Of a DNA stretch of 64,000 nt, positions 49,660-59,417 are shown one piece after another (position 1 is the stretch's first letter; each line of letters begins with the position of its first letter). The stretch is taken from positions 744,001-808,000 of the forward strand of contig NZ_AP024718.1 of NCBI RefSeq assembly GCF_030294985.1, given 5' to 3'. The notes under the pieces were generated by a model. It saw only the letters and a list, made by a program, of their open reading frames with translations. It had not been told where the DNA came from and made no database searches. The DNA is from Methylomarinovum tepidoasis. Its GTDB lineage: Bacteria > Pseudomonadota > Gammaproteobacteria > Methylococcales > Methylothermaceae. Position numbers and translations under genes: made by a program.

Positions 49660-50370
49660 ATGCCCCAGGAAAACGTCCATCCCGAGGAAATCGCCAAGTT
49701 CACCAGCAAGGCCGAGCGCTGGTGGGACCCGGAAGGGGAGCTCTGGACCCTGCACCGGGTCAATCCGCTACGAATTCAATTTATCCGCGAAACGGCCGCT
49801 ATCGAAGACAAGCGCATCGTCGATGTCGGCTGTGGCGGCGGCATCCTCAGCGAGGCCCTGGCCAAGGCGGGGGCCGCCGAAGTCCTCGGCATCGACCTGA
49901 GCGCGGAACTGATCGACGTGGCCGAACTGCATGCCTTGGAGCAGGGGGTGGACAACGTGAAGTACGAACGCATCAGCGCCGAGGCGCTGGCCGAACACGA
50001 GCCGGAAAGTTTCGATCTGGTCACCTGCATGGAGATGCTCGAACACGTGCCGCGCCCCGCCTCGGTGGTGGCCGCCTGCGCCCGGCTGGCGAAACCCGGC
50101 GGCAAGGTGTTCTTCTCCACCCTCAACCGCAACCTCAAGTCCTATCTGCTGGCCATCGTCGGCGCCGAATACGTCCTCGGCATGATCCCCAAGGGCACCC
50201 ACGAATACGAAAAATTCATCCGCCCCTCGGAACTGGCGGCCTGGGCGCGGGCGGTGGACCTGGAACCGGTGGCGATCCGCGGCATCGAATACAATCCGCT
50301 GACCAAGCGTTTCTCCCTCAGCGACGACATCGACGTCAACTACCTGATGGCTTTCGAGAAAGCGCCATGA
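49660..50370 (+). CDS. ubiG: Ubiquinone biosynthesis O-methyltransferase
   Basis: 236 residues. [21 protein letters not shown] is the UbiG-specific start, [19 protein letters not shown] binds SAM, and EMLEHVPRP and [16 protein letters not shown] follow. It performs both O-methylations of ubiquinone. First of a coupled run ubiG-gph-SDR-sufT. Confidence 0.96.
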   Translation: MPQENVHPEEIAKFTSKAERWWDPEGELWTLHRVNPLRIQFIRETAAIEDKRIVDVGCGGGILSEALAKAGAAEVLGIDLSAELIDVAELHALEQGVDNVKYERISAEALAEHEPESFDLVTCMEMLEHVPRPASVVAACARLAKPGGKVFFSTLNRNLKSYLLAIVGAEYVLGMIPKGTHEYEKFIRPSELAAWARAVDLEPVAIRGIEYNPLTKRFSLSDDIDVNYLMAFEKAP

Positions 50371-51065
50371 CCCTGCAGTGCATCCTTTTCGACCTCGACG
50401 GCACCCTGCTCGACACCCTGCCGGATCTGGCCCTGGCGGTGAACACCGTGCTGGCCGAGGAAGGCCGCCAGCCCCTGGCCGAAGCGGTCATCCGCATGGC
50501 GGTTTCCGACGGCGCTCCAGGAATGGTGCGGCTGGCCTTTGGCGAAGACCAGGACAAGGAAGACTTCGCCCGCCGCATGGCCCGGCTGCGGGAAGTCTAT
50601 CTCGACCACCTGACCGACCGCACCCGCCTGTTCCCCGGCATGGAAACGGTGCTCGAAGACATCGAAGGCCGAGGTCTGAAATGGGGCATCGTCACCAACA
50701 AGCGCCGTTACATGACCATTCCCCTGCTGCGAGAACTGGGGCTGCTGGCGCGGACCGACGCCGTGGTCTGCGGCGACGACACCCCCCTGGGCAAACCCAA
50801 CCCCCAACCCCTGTGGCTGGCCTGCCGGGAAGCCGGCGTGGAGGCGACCCGCTGCGTCTATGTCGGCGATGCCGCCCGCGACATCGAGGCCGGCCGCCGC
50901 GCCGGCATGATCACGGTGGCGGTTGGATACGGCTATCTGGCCCCGGAGGACAAACCGGAGCGCTGGGGCGCCGACCACCTGATCGAACACCCGGGCGAAA
51001 TCCATTCCCTGCTGGAGGGCTGGCTGCCGACGGCCCGCCCGGCCGGAACCGTCAGCGCCGCCTGA
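50367..51065 (+). CDS. gph: HAD phosphatase (Gph/MupP-like)
   Basis: 232 residues. HAD motifs: [14 protein letters not shown] (nucleophile Asp9), [15 protein letters not shown] and [17 protein letters not shown]. It is placed directly after ubiG as for Gph (2-phosphoglycolate) or MupP (MurNAc-6-phosphate) enzymes, and motif inspection cannot separate these. ATGA overlap with ubiG. Confidence 0.9.
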   Translation: MTLQCILFDLDGTLLDTLPDLALAVNTVLAEEGRQPLAEAVIRMAVSDGAPGMVRLAFGEDQDKEDFARRMARLREVYLDHLTDRTRLFPGMETVLEDIEGRGLKWGIVTNKRRYMTIPLLRELGLLARTDAVVCGDDTPLGKPNPQPLWLACREAGVEATRCVYVGDAARDIEAGRRAGMITVAVGYGYLAPEDKPERWGADHLIEHPGEIHSLLEGWLPTARPAGTVSAA

Positions 51066-51838
51066 TGCGAATTCCCATCCCCCTGCCGACGCCGGACACC
51101 CTCGCCGGCCGGGTCATTCTGGTCACCGGCGCCGCCGGCGCCCTGGGGCGGGTGGCGGTGGCGGCGTGCCTCAGCGCCGGCGCCGAGGTGATCCTGCTCG
51201 ACCGCGACGTGCCGGCACTGGAGCGTCTGCGTGACGAAATTTTGACACGTCAACCAGGCGCGGCCTTGGGTCTGTTTCCCTTCGATCTGGCCGGCGCCGG
51301 CCCCGAGCACTACCGGGAACTGGCCGCCACCCTGGAGCGCCACGCCCCCTGCCTCGACGGCCTGCTCCACAGCGCCGCCCATCTGGACCATCTGGAGCCC
51401 ATTGCCTGCCTGCCGCCCGAGCGCTGGTTCCGGAGTCTGCAGGTCAACCTGCACGCGCCTTATCTCCTGGTTCACCATCTCCTGCCGCTGCTGCAGCGCA
51501 GCAGTGACGCCAGCGTCGTTTTCACCTCCGATTCCTCCGCCCGCCAGGCGGAAGCCTACTGGGGCGCCTACGGCGTCGGCAAGGTGGCCGTGGAGGCCCT
51601 GGCCCGCATCCTGGGACGGGAATGGCAGGTCAACGATCATCTGCGCGCCAACGTCCTGGTGCCGGGTCCGGTGGCAACCCCGATGCGCCACCGCGCCTTC
51701 CCGGGAACGGAAAAAGACTTGACCGGTCCACATTCCTTAGCAAAACTGTATGTTTATCTGCTGGGGCCGGAAAGCCGGGACCACAGCGGCCAGGTGTTCA
51801 CTTTCCAGGACGAGAATCATGTTCTACGGTCAGGGTGA
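51065..51838 (+). CDS. YciK-type short-chain dehydrogenase
   Basis: 257 residues. ILVTGAAGALGRVAV binds the cofactor, LHSAAHLDHL replaces the NNAG-type block, and YWGAYGVGKVAVEAL carries the catalytic Tyr and Lys. This YciK-like protein commonly follows ubiG-gph; the substrate is not known. One-base overlap with gph and 20-base overlap with sufT. Confidence 0.88.
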   Translation: MRIPIPLPTPDTLAGRVILVTGAAGALGRVAVAACLSAGAEVILLDRDVPALERLRDEILTRQPGAALGLFPFDLAGAGPEHYRELAATLERHAPCLDGLLHSAAHLDHLEPIACLPPERWFRSLQVNLHAPYLLVHHLLPLLQRSSDASVVFTSDSSARQAEAYWGAYGVGKVAVEALARILGREWQVNDHLRANVLVPGPVATPMRHRAFPGTEKDLTGPHSLAKLYVYLLGPESRDHSGQVFTFQDENHVLRSG

Positions 51839-52373
51839 AAGCATCGTCCTCCAGCGTGACGTCGAGGCGGTGCGCGTTCCCGACGGCGAACCCGTCAAAC
51901 TCCACAAGGACGAAATCGTCACCCTCTATCAGGCGCTCGGCGGCAGTTACACGGTGCTGACCGAGGACGGCACCATGGCGCGCATCAGCGCAGGCGACGC
52001 CGACGCCCTCGGCAAGGAACCGCCGGTCATCCCCGATCTCAGGGAGGGCACCGACCCGGAAACCGTCAAGCACAACGTCTGGCAGGTGCTCAAGACCATC
52101 TACGACCCGGAAATCCCGGTCAACATCGTCGATCTGGGCCTGGTCTATCACGTCCGTATCACACCCATCGAGGAAGGCAAAAACCGGGTCGAGATCGTCA
52201 TGACCCTGACCGCCCCCGGCTGCGGCATGGGGCCGGTGATCCAGCAGGACGTGGAAATGGCGGTGAAGAACCTCCCCGGGGTCGAGGAAGTGCAGGTCGA
52301 AGTCGTCTTCGATCCCCCCTGGTCGCGAGACATGATGACCGAGGCCGCCAAACTGCAGCTGGGCATGATCTGA
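51819..52373 (+). CDS. sufT: SufT-type Fe-S assembly protein (DUF59/MIP18)
   Basis: 184 residues. An N-terminal SufT-specific segment (residues 1-75, HKDEIVTLYQALGGSYTVLTEDG) is followed by the DUF59 domain (TIYDPEIPVNIVDLGLVYHV, MTLTAPGCGMGPVI with the key Cys, FDPPWSRDMMTEAAK). It assists Fe-S cluster insertion. No suf genes are adjacent. Confidence 0.93.
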   Translation: MFYGQGESIVLQRDVEAVRVPDGEPVKLHKDEIVTLYQALGGSYTVLTEDGTMARISAGDADALGKEPPVIPDLREGTDPETVKHNVWQVLKTIYDPEIPVNIVDLGLVYHVRITPIEEGKNRVEIVMTLTAPGCGMGPVIQQDVEMAVKNLPGVEEVQVEVVFDPPWSRDMMTEAAKLQLGMI

Positions 52374-52504
52374 AGCGGCAAGCGGCTGCCAGCTTTGGAC
52401 AGTCAATTTTCCGTCGTTTGCCGCTCTCTGGCGAAAGCCAACTCCAACAGACTGATTTCATTATATAAATTTTTTGGCACGGGTTTCGCTAATCACCCCT
52501 TGAA

Positions 52505-52523
52505 CCATTGCGGTACGCAATGG
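52505..52523. repeat. Palindrome in the leader of the diguanylate cyclase gene
   Basis: CCATTGCG-GTA-CGCAATGG is a perfect 8-base inverted repeat 22 bases before the ATG, downstream of an AT-rich TTATATAAAT (about 52461-52470) that may hold the -10. It could be an operator or an RNA hairpin near the ribosome site. The rest of the 172-base gap also has AGCGGCAA/TTGCCGCT arms about 40 bases apart. Confidence 0.5.
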
Positions 52524-52545
52524 CCCGATACACGAGGGGAGAGCC

Positions 52546-53445
52546 ATGCGACAGGAACGAGCCACCTTGGAGGTCATCCACAACCCGGCCTTCCAGCAAA
52601 AGGAACCGATCGCCACACCGGAACAGATCCAGCGCCTGGAACTGAGCGGCATCCTCCAGACCACGCTGGTACTCGACCAGCTGCTGCAGCTGTTCAGCCA
52701 AGCGATCCGCCAGTGGGTTCCCCACGACGGCTTCCACTACCGCTATCAGGATCTGGGACTGCAGATCCGCGGCGGCGAGCGGGCGGTCCACAGCTGCCAT
52801 TACACACTGACCCTGGAGGGCGAGTCGCTGGGGGAACTGACCCTGACGCGGCGCAAGCGCTTCAGCGAAAAGGAGCTGGAAACCTTCGAAACCCTGCTCT
52901 GCAGCCTCTTTTATCCGTTGCGCAACGCCCTGCTTTACTATCGGGCGCTGGAATCGGCCCACACCGATCCCCTGACCGGCGTTTACAACCGCACCGCCCT
53001 GGACAGCGCCATGCAGCGGGAATGGAAACTGGCCCAGCGCCTGCACACCCCGTTGTCGATCCTGGTGCTCGACATCGACCACTTCAAAGCCATCAACGAC
53101 ACCTACGGCCACCCCGCAGGCGATGCCGCCCTGGTCAAGATCGCCGACTGTCTGCGTCAGGGCGTGCGCGCCAGCGACATCATTTTCCGTTACGGCGGCG
53201 AGGAATTCGTCATCCTGCTGAGCAATACCGACACCGAGGGCGCGACCTTGCTGGCCCAGCGCCTGCGGCGCCGCATCCGCGACATGGACTGCAGCGACAT
53301 CGCCCCCAACCTGCGCATCACCACCAGCATCGGGGTGGCGACCCTCAATCACCCGGAGGAAACCCCCGAGCAGATGCTCAAACGCGCCGACGACGCCCTC
53401 TACCGCGCCAAGCGCCAGGGTCGGGACCGGGTGGTGACGGCCTGA
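52546..53445 (+). CDS. Diguanylate cyclase (GGEEF)
   Basis: 299 residues behind AGGGGAG. A soluble GAF-like N-terminal part (about 30-130) is followed by a GGDEF domain: DPLTGVYNRTALD, LDIDHFKAINDTYGHPAGDAAL, and the active motif GGEEF at 217-221. It makes cyclic di-GMP in the cytoplasm; no RxxD inhibitory site was noticed just upstream of the motif. The signal is unknown. A GGDEF-EAL gene lies 4 kb on. Confidence 0.92.
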   Translation: MRQERATLEVIHNPAFQQKEPIATPEQIQRLELSGILQTTLVLDQLLQLFSQAIRQWVPHDGFHYRYQDLGLQIRGGERAVHSCHYTLTLEGESLGELTLTRRKRFSEKELETFETLLCSLFYPLRNALLYYRALESAHTDPLTGVYNRTALDSAMQREWKLAQRLHTPLSILVLDIDHFKAINDTYGHPAGDAALVKIADCLRQGVRASDIIFRYGGEEFVILLSNTDTEGATLLAQRLRRRIRDMDCSDIAPNLRITTSIGVATLNHPEETPEQMLKRADDALYRAKRQGRDRVVTA

Positions 53446-53500
53446 GGGCGAAACCGCGTAAAATGGGAGACTCTGTCATCGCAACGAGGAAAACCCCATC

Positions 53501-53914
53501 ATGAGCGGTTACCGTTTCCATCTCCATCACGTCAGCCTGCTGGTGTCCGATACCCGACGGGCGTTGGATTTCTACTGCGGCGTCCTCGGCATGGCGCAGA
53601 CCGAACGCCCCGATCTGCCGTTTCCCGGCGCCTGGCTGCAGATCGCCGAACACCAGCAGATCCATCTGCTGGAACTGCCCAGCCCCGACCCGGTGGAGGG
53701 CCGGCCGGCCCACGGCGGCCGCGACCGCCATTTCGCCCTGGTGGTACCCGACCTGGAAGTCATCCGCCGGGCCCTGGAGGCGGCCGGCTGGCCCTATTCA
53801 CCGAGCAAATCCGGCCGCCGGGCACTGTTCTGCCGCGATCCAGACGGCAACGCCGTCGAGTTCTTCGAGAAGGGCGTGGTTGCCGGCACCGAAAGGCTGT
53901 TCCCGGATCCCTGA
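53501..53914 (+). CDS. VOC-superfamily protein (glyoxalase-like)
   Basis: 137 residues with two beta-alpha-beta modules: FHLHHVSLLVSDTRRALDFYCGVLGM and RHFALVVPDLEVIRRALEAAGW, ending in FCRDPDGNAVEFFEKG. His at the module start and Glu at the end are likely metal ligands. The substrate is unknown; dioxygenase, lyase and resistance proteins share this fold. Confidence 0.88.
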   Translation: MSGYRFHLHHVSLLVSDTRRALDFYCGVLGMAQTERPDLPFPGAWLQIAEHQQIHLLELPSPDPVEGRPAHGGRDRHFALVVPDLEVIRRALEAAGWPYSPSKSGRRALFCRDPDGNAVEFFEKGVVAGTERLFPDP

Positions 53915-53944
53915 AAAAACCCCGGCGTTGTGCCGGGTTTTTTT
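53914..53944. terminator. Bidirectional terminator between the VOC gene and htpX
   Basis: AAAAAACCCCGGC and GCCGGGTTTTTTT around a GTTGT loop, with runs suitable for both convergent genes. Confidence 0.92.
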
Positions 53945-53950
53945 CAGGCT

Positions 53951-54856
53951 TTAGCCCCGCATCCGTCGCAGCGCTTCGATGCGCTCCTCGATGGGGGGAT
54001 GGCTCATGAACAGGCGCGCCAGCCCCCGGCCGATGCCGCCATTGATGCCGAAGGCGGCGAACTCACCCGGCAGATCCCGGGGTTCGGCGTAGCGGCGCAG
54101 GGCCTCCAGGGCCGCGATCATCTTGTGGCGGCCCGCCAACCGGGCGCCGCCGGCGTCGGCGCGGAACTCACGCCAGCGCGAGAACCACATGACGATGATG
54201 GTCGCCAGAATTCCCAGCGCGATCTGGGCCAGCATCTGGGTGATGTAATAGCCGGGGCCGTAGCCGTAGTAATTGCCTTCTTCGTCGGCGGACTGGAACA
54301 GGGTCCTGTCCACGATGTGGCCGATGATGGTGGCGAAGAAATAGACGAAGGTGTTGAGCACCCCCTGGAGCAATGCCAGGGTGACCATGTCGCCGTTGGC
54401 CACGTGGCTGACCTCGTGCCCCAGCACCGCCTCGATCTCCTCAGCGTCCATGGTCTCCAGCAGGCCGGTGCTGACCGCCACCAGGGCGTCGTTCCTGTCC
54501 ATGCCGGTGGCGAAGGCGTTGGGGTCGGGACTGGGGAAGATTCCCACCTCCGGCATGCCGATGCCCGCCTGGCGGGCCAGGCGCTCCACCGTGCTCACCA
54601 GCCAGGCCTCGGTGCGGTTCTGGGGCCGGTCGATGACGTAGACCCCCATCGAGGTCTTGGCCATCCACTTGGACAGCGCCAGGGAAACGATGGAGCCGGT
54701 CATGCCGATGAGCGCCGACATGATCAACAGGGCGGTCAGGTTCAGATGCACCCCCTGACGATCGAGGAATTCGCCCAACCCGAGCCACTGGAACAGGGCG
54801 GTGATCATGACGAGCACCGCCGCGTTGGTCGCCACAAACAACAGGATACGCAGCAT
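53951..54856 (-). CDS. htpX: Membrane zinc protease HtpX
   Basis: 301 residues from the ATG at 54856 with AAAGGAG upstream; a longer frame would add 22 non-conserved residues. Two N-terminal helices, VLGHEVSHVANGDM (HExxH) near residue 140, two more helices at about 155-210, and FRADAGGARLAG with the third ligand Glu nearby. Inner-membrane quality control of misfolded proteins, often heat or envelope-stress induced. Confidence 0.95.
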   Translation of the reverse strand: MLRILLFVATNAAVLVMITALFQWLGLGEFLDRQGVHLNLTALLIMSALIGMTGSIVSLALSKWMAKTSMGVYVIDRPQNRTEAWLVSTVERLARQAGIGMPEVGIFPSPDPNAFATGMDRNDALVAVSTGLLETMDAEEIEAVLGHEVSHVANGDMVTLALLQGVLNTFVYFFATIIGHIVDRTLFQSADEEGNYYGYGPGYYITQMLAQIALGILATIIVMWFSRWREFRADAGGARLAGRHKMIAALEALRRYAEPRDLPGEFAAFGINGGIGRGLARLFMSHPPIEERIEALRRMRG

Positions 54857-55025
54857 GGATGTCACTCCTTTGGAAACGTTGGTTCGAATGGAATGGATGG
54901 AGACAATGACCGCAGGATTCAAGCCTTTGTTTCCAAAAAGCTTATCACAATACCCCGTGGTGGTGGACGCCGCCGCCCGTGCAGCCGATAATGATCGCCA
55001 TCACCCTTTCGGAGGAGGCCGATCC

Positions 55026-56123
55026 ATGTTGCGTCTCACGATTCTGCTCTGGTGCTGGCTGGCTGCCGCCCACGCCTTCACCGATCCGGTCGCCACCCTG
55101 CTGAAGCTGCCGCCGGGCTTTCACATCGACCTCTACGCCCGGGACCTGCCCGACGCCCGCTCGCTGGCCCTGGGGGACGACGGCACCGTCTACGTGGGCA
55201 GCCGCAAGGCCGGCAAGGTCTACGCGGTGCGTGACGAGGACGGTGACGGCAGGGCCGAGCGCCGCTTCGTCATCGCCACCGGCCTGACCATGCCCAACGG
55301 CGTGGCTTTCCGCAACGGGGCGCTCTACGTGGCGGAAGTCTCCCGCATTCTGCGCTTTCCCGGCATCTCCGGCCGCCTTGCCGATCCCCCAAAGCCGGAG
55401 GTGGTCTTCGACGGCTTCCCCGGCGATCTCTGGCACGGCTGGAAATACCTGCGTTTCGGCCCCGAAGGCAAGCTCTACACCGGTGTTGGCGCCCCCTGCA
55501 ACATCTGCAAACCGGCCGACGAGATCTACGCCACCCTGGTGCGCTTGAACCCGGACGGCTCCGGCCTGGAAATCTTCGCCAAAGGGGTCCGCAACAGCGT
55601 CGGTTTCGACTGGCACCCTGAGACCGGCTCCCTCTGGTTCACCGACAACGGCCGCGACTGGCTCGGCGACGACCGCCCGCCCGACGAGCTCAACCAGGCG
55701 CCCCGGCCCGGGCTTCACTTCGGCTATCCTTACTGCCACGGCGGCGACATCCCCGATCCCCGTTTCGGCCGGGACGTGGACTGCAAGGAATTCGAGCCGC
55801 CGGCCTGGCGCTTCCCCGCCCACGTCGCCCCCTTGGGAATCCGCTTCTACACTGGCGCCCGTTTCCCCAGGCGCTACCGGGGGCAGCTGTTCGTCGCCGA
55901 ACACGGCTCCTGGAACCGCTCGCAGCCGGTCGGCTATCGGGTCGTGTGGCTGGAATTCGACCACGGCCGCCCTGTGGCCGAGCATCCCTTCGTCGAAGGC
56001 TGGCTGCGGCCGGACGGCCGGGTGATGGGCCGGCCGGTGGACGTGCTCCAGCTGCCGGACGGTTCGCTGCTGGTCTCCGACGACTTGCGCGGAGTCATCT
56101 ACCGGATCGACTACCGCCGCTGA
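55026..56123 (+). CDS. PQQ-type sorbosone/glucose dehydrogenase-like protein
   Basis: 365 residues from the ATG at 55026. The signal peptide LRLTILLWCWLAAAHA is followed by a six-bladed propeller: LPPGFHIDLYARDLPDARSLA, KGVRNSVGFDWHPETGSLWFTDNGRDWLGDD, FVAEHGSWNRS. This matches the soluble GDH/sorbosone dehydrogenase family, periplasmic. The GAPCNICKPADEIYATL loop carries a Cys pair seen in bacterial members. Substrate unknown. Confidence 0.88.
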   Translation: MLRLTILLWCWLAAAHAFTDPVATLLKLPPGFHIDLYARDLPDARSLALGDDGTVYVGSRKAGKVYAVRDEDGDGRAERRFVIATGLTMPNGVAFRNGALYVAEVSRILRFPGISGRLADPPKPEVVFDGFPGDLWHGWKYLRFGPEGKLYTGVGAPCNICKPADEIYATLVRLNPDGSGLEIFAKGVRNSVGFDWHPETGSLWFTDNGRDWLGDDRPPDELNQAPRPGLHFGYPYCHGGDIPDPRFGRDVDCKEFEPPAWRFPAHVAPLGIRFYTGARFPRRYRGQLFVAEHGSWNRSQPVGYRVVWLEFDHGRPVAEHPFVEGWLRPDGRVMGRPVDVLQLPDGSLLVSDDLRGVIYRIDYRR

Positions 56124-56186
56124 GGTTCGGCTGCGATTCATTTCCGATGGACTACAGTTGAAGCAGGATTCAAAAAAGCGATCGCC

Positions 56187-57134
56187 ATGACCCAAGACAC
56201 CGACACCTCCTGGGAACGCCAAGTTCTGGAACGCCTGGCGAACGAGACCCTCGCCGAACGCCGCCGGGCCCGGCGCTGGAACGTCACCATCCGCCTGCTG
56301 TTCCTCGCCTACCTGATCGCCGTCACCCTGAGCCTGATGAAGCCCTGGTCCCAGGAAGGGCTGGCCGGCAACGCGCAGATCACCGCCAAGGTGAAGGTGG
56401 AAGGCATCCTGCTGCCCGATGCGCCCGCCAACGCCCAGGCGCTGATCGAAGGGCTGAGACGGGCAGCGAAGGCGCCCAACGCCAAAGGCATCCTGCTGGA
56501 GATGAACTCTCCCGGCGGCAGCCCGGTGCAGGCGGCGCTGGTCTACGACGCCATCCGCCGTCTCAAAAAGGAAAAGCCGGATCTGCCGGTAGTGGCGGTG
56601 GTGCAGGACATGTGCGCCTCCGGCTGTTATTACATCGCCGCCGCCGCCGACAAGATCTACGTCAGCCCCTACAGCATCGTCGGCTCCATCGGCGTCATCA
56701 TGAACGGCTTCGGTTTCGTGGAAGCGATGAAGAAGCTCGGTATCGAACGCCGCCTGCTCACCGCCGGAGAGCACAAGGCGCTGCTCGATCCCTTCTCCCC
56801 GGTCAAACCGGAGGAAAAGGCCCATGTGCAGGGCCTTCTGAACGAGGTCCATCGTCAGTTCATCGCCGCGGTCAGACAGGGAAGGGGACAGCGTCTCAAG
56901 GACACCCCCGAAATCTTCTCCGGACTGATCTGGGTCGGCCATCAGGGCATCGAACTGGGACTGGCCGACGCCATCGGCGACACCTACAGCGTCGCCCGCG
57001 AAGTGATCGGCGCGGAAAAGATCGTCGATTTCACCCCGGAGGAGAACGTCTGGGAACGCGTGGCCCGACGTTTCGGCACCTCGCTGGGAATGATGGTGGC
57101 CGCAACCGTCGGCGGCGCGAGGCTGGGACCGTGA
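56187..57134 (+). CDS. sppA: S49 signal peptide peptidase (SppA 36K type)
   Basis: 315 residues. One N-terminal membrane helix (LLFLAYLIAVTLSL). MNSPGGSPVQAALVYDAI, the serine nucleophile in DMCASGCYYIAAAADKIY, VGSIGVIM and the general-base Lys in LLTAGEHKALLDPF. It degrades cleaved signal peptides in the inner membrane. GTGA overlap with the next gene. Confidence 0.94.
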   Translation: MTQDTDTSWERQVLERLANETLAERRRARRWNVTIRLLFLAYLIAVTLSLMKPWSQEGLAGNAQITAKVKVEGILLPDAPANAQALIEGLRRAAKAPNAKGILLEMNSPGGSPVQAALVYDAIRRLKKEKPDLPVVAVVQDMCASGCYYIAAAADKIYVSPYSIVGSIGVIMNGFGFVEAMKKLGIERRLLTAGEHKALLDPFSPVKPEEKAHVQGLLNEVHRQFIAAVRQGRGQRLKDTPEIFSGLIWVGHQGIELGLADAIGDTYSVAREVIGAEKIVDFTPEENVWERVARRFGTSLGMMVAATVGGARLGP

Positions 57135-57379
57135 AGCCGATCCGCATCGCACTGGTGCTGGGGATTGCCCTCATCACTTCCAGGGTGGCAGCAATCACCG
57201 TCGAGGAGGCCGCCAAGGCGGTACAGCAAGAGGTCAAGGGCCGCGTTCTCGGCGCCAAAACCGTCACCGAGGACGGACGGAAGATCCACGTCATCCGCAT
57301 CCTGACCCCGGACGGACGGGTCCGCCATATCCGGGTGGATGCGGCCAGCGGCAGGATACTCAAGGAAACTTCAAAATAA
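57131..57379 (+). CDS. Small exported PepSY-domain protein
   Basis: 82 residues from a GTG overlapping the sppA stop. The signal peptide is KPIRIALVLGIALITSRVAA; the remainder is one PepSY domain (ITVEEAAKAVQQEVKGRVLGA, then RIRVDAASGRILKE-type ending). PepSY domains are thought to inhibit or regulate proteases, so coupling to sppA is suggestive, though direct interaction is not shown. Confidence 0.82.
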   Translation: MKPIRIALVLGIALITSRVAAITVEEAAKAVQQEVKGRVLGAKTVTEDGRKIHVIRILTPDGRVRHIRVDAASGRILKETSK

Positions 57380-57404
57380 ACAGGGGCAAAGCAGTGAGGC
57401 GGCG

Positions 57405-59417
57405 GTGAGCGCAATCCTGGTTCTCTCCATCGGCATCCGTCTCATCGCCTTCTTCATCTCCCTACGGGTCTGGCACCGCATCCGCGACTGGCGTATCGGT
57501 TTTCTGGCCCTGATGCTTCTGCTGATGGCCGTGCGCCAGGGGTGGACCCTGATTGAAAGGACCCAGGACTGGCATACCTTACGCTGGCAGGCATGGGAGG
57601 AACTGCCAGGACTGGTTGTCAGCGTGATCGCCCTGGCGGCGGTCTTCTGTCTGGAAAGAATGTTCACCGAACTCAGGCGCCGTACCCGCGAAGACCGCCT
57701 GTTCAACGACATTCTCAGACACACCTTCGAAGACGCCCGGAATTTTTTCACCCATCTGCTGCAGGCGCTGCTTCACCATGCCGACCTGCCCCTGCAACAA
57801 AAGGCCGCCATCTGGTTGAAAAACGAGGAACGGGAACCGTTCCGGTGCATCGCGCAGATCGGAGATCCTCCCCAACCGTCCAGGCCGCTCTTTTCCTGCC
57901 CACTGAAACCCAAACCTTGTGCCGACTCCCACGAAATCAAAACCATCGAAATCGACGCAAAAGGAATCGTGCGCCTGTGCTTGAAGGGGGAAAATGGCTG
58001 CTGCGGCTGGATAGAACTGTACCTTCACCCCGACAGCCGTCTAAACCCAAGAGACACACGGCTGCTGGAACACGTCGGCCAACTCGCCAGCCTGGCCTAC
58101 AGGCGCCAGCAGGCCGACCGCCGCATCGCATACCAGGCGCACCACGATGCGCTGACCGGCCTGTACAACCGCCACGCTTTCCAAACGTGCCTGGAAACGG
58201 CACTGAAAGACGTCAGACACGGTGCCCCCCCCTACGTGCTGTGTTATTTCGACCTGGACCAGTTCAAACTGGTCAACGATACTTGCAGTCATGCAGCCGG
58301 AGACGCGCTCTTGTGCCAGATCGCCCAGCTGATCCGCCAGCAGCTGACCCCTGGCGACTGCTTCGCCCGCCTGGGTGGCGACGAATTCGCCCTATTGTTG
58401 CGCCATTGTCCCCTGGATCGGGCGCTGGAACGGCTGCAAAAGATCCGCGCCACGCTCAACGACTGGCCTTTCGTCTGGGAAGGGCGGACCTTCCACGTCA
58501 GCGCCAGTTTCGGCGTGGTTCCCCTGTCATCTGAACCGACCAGCGCGGAAACCGCCCTCAGCCACGCCGATGCCGCCTGTTTCCTCGCCAAGGACTACGG
58601 CCGCAACCGGATCCAGATCTATCGCAGCAGCGATCTCGAGATCAGTCAGCGCCGCCAGGAAATGAACTGGATCGCACGTCTGGAGCAGGCACTGAAAGAA
58701 AACCGTTTCGAGCTTTATGCCCAGCCCATCGTCCCCATCGGCCAGATTTCACGCCCGACCGCCCGTCATTACGAAATCCTGCTGCGCCTGCCTCAGAGCA
58801 ACGGCGTCGAACCCCCGGCAAGCTTTCTGTCTGCAGCCGAACGCTATCATTTGATGCCCCGAATCGACCGCTGGGTGGTCTGCCGCACACTCACCCTGTT
58901 GTCCCGGCACTCCAACCCCACGACCCGGTTCTCCATCAACCTGTCGGGACAATCCCTGGGCGATCCGGAACTCCTGGCGCTGATCCAGGAAGGTTGCCAG
59001 CATTTTGACCCAAAACGCCTGTGTTTCGAAATCACCGAAACCGCCGCCATCACCCACCTAGCCCAGACCCAGCCCTTTCTCGCCACCCTCAAATCCCTGG
59101 GTTGCCGGCTGGCGTTGGACGATTTTGGCGCCGGTTTTTCGTCTTATGCCTATCTGAAACGGCTGCCGGTGGACTATCTCAAGATCGACGGCCAGTTCAT
59201 CCGCAATCTCAGTCAAGATCCGGTGGACCTGGCCATGGTCCGCTCCATCAACGAGGTTGCCCACATTCTCGGCAAACGGACGGTGGCAGAGTTCGTCGAA
59301 TCCGAAGCGATCATGCAACAACTGATAGAGCTGGGAGTCGATTACGCCCAAGGGTTTTTCGTCGGTCAACCGGTACCCCTGAAAACCGTTCTGCAAACGC
59401 AGCCTCAGACCCTGTGA
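57405..59417 (+). CDS. Membrane GGDEF-EAL cyclic di-GMP protein
   Basis: 670 residues from a GTG at 57405. Two N-terminal helices (about 2-20 and 60-78), a GAF-like region with several cysteines (about 120-240), GGDEF at 324-328 intact, and an EAL domain whose signature reads EIL at 457-459 with LALDDFGAGFSS, DYLKIDGQFI and VAEFVESE conserved. Both activities look possible; the EIL variant needs testing. The next gene starts inside its stop codon (GTGA). Confidence 0.92.
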   Translation: MSAILVLSIGIRLIAFFISLRVWHRIRDWRIGFLALMLLLMAVRQGWTLIERTQDWHTLRWQAWEELPGLVVSVIALAAVFCLERMFTELRRRTREDRLFNDILRHTFEDARNFFTHLLQALLHHADLPLQQKAAIWLKNEEREPFRCIAQIGDPPQPSRPLFSCPLKPKPCADSHEIKTIEIDAKGIVRLCLKGENGCCGWIELYLHPDSRLNPRDTRLLEHVGQLASLAYRRQQADRRIAYQAHHDALTGLYNRHAFQTCLETALKDVRHGAPPYVLCYFDLDQFKLVNDTCSHAAGDALLCQIAQLIRQQLTPGDCFARLGGDEFALLLRHCPLDRALERLQKIRATLNDWPFVWEGRTFHVSASFGVVPLSSEPTSAETALSHADAACFLAKDYGRNRIQIYRSSDLEISQRRQEMNWIARLEQALKENRFELYAQPIVPIGQISRPTARHYEILLRLPQSNGVEPPASFLSAAERYHLMPRIDRWVVCRTLTLLSRHSNPTTRFSINLSGQSLGDPELLALIQEGCQHFDPKRLCFEITETAAITHLAQTQPFLATLKSLGCRLALDDFGAGFSSYAYLKRLPVDYLKIDGQFIRNLSQDPVDLAMVRSINEVAHILGKRTVAEFVESEAIMQQLIELGVDYAQGFFVGQPVPLKTVLQTQPQTL

